Origin: an uncultured Pseudomonadota bacterium
GTDB taxonomy: Bacteria; Pseudomonadota; Gammaproteobacteria; Burkholderiales; Thiobacillaceae
NCBI GenBank assembly: GCA_903918705.1
Contig: CAIXFP010000870.1
Location: 1-5,762, forward strand
Length of the DNA: 5,762 bases
Reading direction: 5' to 3'
Under the pieces are notes generated by a model. It saw nothing but the letters and a program-made list of their open reading frames with translations. It ran no database searches and had not been told where the DNA came from. A program made the translations under genes and the position numbers. Positions 4,211 through 5,762 of the stretch are shown piece after piece; position 1 is the stretch's first letter, and every line of letters starts with the position of its first letter.

Positions 4211-5762
4211 GTGCGCATAACGATCGCCCTGCTTCTGCTGCTGTTCACCCTGCCGGCCCTGGCCTCCCAGGACGGCGACTTCCAGGCCGCCCGCGAGGCC
4301 TATCAGAAGGGGAAGTTCGAACGTTTCAGCAAGCTGGCGGAGAGGATTCCGGACAGCTACCCCCTGGCGCCCTATCTGCGTTTCTGGCGACTCAAGGCCA
4401 GTTCGCCCGGCAATGCGGCTCTGCAACGGTTCATCGACGACAACGCCGACAGCCCCCTGTCCGAACGACTGCGCTACGATCTGGCGCGGCAGTATGGCCG
4501 CGGCGAAAACTGGGCGGAATTCGCCTTGCAATACCTGGCCATCCCGCACCCCGACCAGGAGCTGCAATGTTTCGATCTACGCCGCCGCCTGAGCCTGGGC
4601 GAGGACGTGGAGGCGGAAGGTGTGGCCCTCTGGCGCACCCCGCGCGATCTGCCGTCCAGTTGCGACCCGCTGTTTACCGCCCTGGCGGACCATGGCGCCC
4701 TCACCCAGGGCGACCGGCTCGCCCGGATCAGGCTGGCTCTGGATGCCGGCAATCTGCGTCTGGCCCGGGAGGTGAATGCGCGGCTGACCATCGATCAGGC
4801 CATGGAAGACGGGGCGCTGCAGCACGCCCAACGGGAGCCCGCCCATTTCCTGGCAGCCGCCGCCAATACGCCGGGCCAGCGGGAGGCCGCTCTGTATGCC
4901 CTCACCCTGATGGCGAAAAGCGATCCGGAAACCGCCGCCCACGCCTGGGAGGCGCAACTGGGCCGCTTTCCGGAGGCCGAACAGCGCTACGGCTGGGGCC
5001 AGATCGGCTTGCACGCGGCACGCGCCCAGGATCCGCGCGCTCTGGCATGGTTCGCCCGGGCGGGGACGACGTTGAGCGACGCGCAATTGCTCTGGAAAAC
5101 TCGCGCCGCCTTGCGCGCCGGGAAATGGATGGAGGCCTACAACAGCATCCAGGCCATGCCGCAAAACCTGCGGAACGAGGCGGTGTGGCGCTACTGGCAG
5201 GCCCGCGCGCTGAAGGCCGTGAACGCCACCTACCAGGCCAACGTGCTGTTCGCCAAGCTCTCCCAGGAGCTCAACTACTACGGCCTGCTGGCGGAAGAGG
5301 AATTGCCGACACGCCTGGAGGAACGGCCGCTGGAATACAAGGTGACCCCGGACGACACCAAGGCGGCAGACGCAACTCTGGGCCTCAAGCGCGCCCTCAT
5401 GCTGCATCGCATGGGCGACTCCGGCAACGCCGTGGCGGAATGGGAGTGGGCGCTACGGGGAATGAACGACCATCAGATCCTGGCCGCGGCGGACCTGGCG
5501 CGGCGCGCCGGCTGGAACGACCGCGCCATCATCACCGCCGAGCGGACCCGCGGCGAACACGATTTCGACCTGCGCTACCTGGCGCCCTACCGCGATCTGG
5601 CCACCTCCTACGCCCACGACAACGGCCTCGACGAAGCCTGGGTGTTCGGCCTGATGCGCCAGGAATCCCGCTTCGTCGACTACGCCCGCTCCGGCGTCGG
5701 TGCCCGCGGCCTGATGCAGATCATGCCCGCCACCGCGAAATGGATCGCCCGCCAGCTCGGCC
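4211..5762 (+). CDS. slt: Soluble lytic murein transglycosylase (Slt70 type), C-terminus outside window
   Basis: Cleaves the MurNAc-GlcNAc bond of peptidoglycan in the periplasm, forming 1,6-anhydro-MurNAc ends (GH23). The open frame gives 517 residues before the window ends. A signal peptide (MRITIALLLLLFTLPALA, 1-18) is followed by the long alpha-helical superhelix of Slt (about 20-460), which includes WRYWQARAL (326-334) and NYYGLLAEEEL (355-365). The lysozyme-like catalytic domain starts near 463: the catalytic Glu is E485 in MRQESRF, close to its place in the E. coli precursor, and GARGLMQIMPATA (498-508) forms the second conserved motif. C120 and C151 are spaced like the disulfide pair of E. 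coli Slt70. About 130 residues should remain beyond the edge. The start is GTG: the signal peptide begins there, the frame upstream holds no better start, and no Shine-Dalgarno is visible, which is unusual. The gene has its own upstream spacer and does not look co-transcribed with the PhnD-like gene. Confidence 0.95.
   Translation, partial: MRITIALLLLLFTLPALASQDGDFQAAREAYQKGKFERFSKLAERIPDSYPLAPYLRFWRLKASSPGNAALQRFIDDNADSPLSERLRYDLARQYGRGENWAEFALQYLAIPHPDQELQCFDLRRRLSLGEDVEAEGVALWRTPRDLPSSCDPLFTALADHGALTQGDRLARIRLALDAGNLRLAREVNARLTIDQAMEDGALQHAQREPAHFLAAAANTPGQREAALYALTLMAKSDPETAAHAWEAQLGRFPEAEQRYGWGQIGLHAARAQDPRALAWFARAGTTLSDAQLLWKTRAALRAGKWMEAYNSIQAMPQNLRNEAVWRYWQARALKAVNATYQANVLFAKLSQELNYYGLLAEEELPTRLEERPLEYKVTPDDTKAADATLGLKRALMLHRMGDSGNAVAEWEWALRGMNDHQILAAADLARRAGWNDRAIITAERTRGEHDFDLRYLAPYRDLATSYAHDNGLDEAWVFGLMRQESRFVDYARSGVGARGLMQIMPATAKWIARQLG

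Noticed and set aside
4577..5407. A 276-residue minus-strand frame inside slt.
   Set aside because: Antisense shadow of the clearly recognisable Slt superhelical domain.

Overview
The window is GC-rich throughout, and its genes read as high-GC Gram-negative proteobacterial genes: exported proteins with Sec signals, a c-di-GMP synthase with a periplasmic sensor, an Slt-type lytic transglycosylase, and DsrE-like and NrfJ-like periplasmic proteins. The style fits a betaproteobacterium, perhaps of the Rhodocyclales type. That placement is an inference from gene content and composition, since no rRNA or other marker gene is present.

Layout. From 1 to 1761 on the minus strand lies most of a membrane-bound diguanylate cyclase (periplasmic Cache-like sensor, PAS, GGDEF), whose C-terminus is cut off by the window start. 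A 265-bp divergent spacer follows. A small exported NrfJ-like/OB-fold-like protein (2027-2392, plus) then meets, end to end, a small exported DsrE/DsrF-like protein (2416-2865, minus). A 352-bp non-coding divergent region (2866-3217) separates this pair from a solitary PhnD-like periplasmic binding protein (3218-4030, plus). After a 180-bp spacer with a hairpin comes slt, a soluble lytic transglycosylase (from 4211, plus) that runs off the end just after its catalytic region.

How the genes relate. There is no multi-gene operon: each gene has its own upstream spacer. Four of the five have a weak -10-like hexamer 38-44 bases before the start codon. The shared theme is the cell envelope. All five products are predicted to be exported to the periplasm or to sense it: signal reception feeding c-di-GMP, two small periplasmic proteins of the kind seen near redox and sulfur metabolism, a ligand-binding protein without a transporter, and a peptidoglycan-cleaving enzyme. 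I see no mobile element, CRISPR array, tRNA or rRNA, and no convincing new multi-gene system. The best leads are the binding protein with an atypical ligand pocket and no ABC partner genes, the Met/His-rich NrfJ-like protein facing a DsrE-like gene, and a 12-bp direct repeat spaced at two helical turns in front of the DsrE-like gene.
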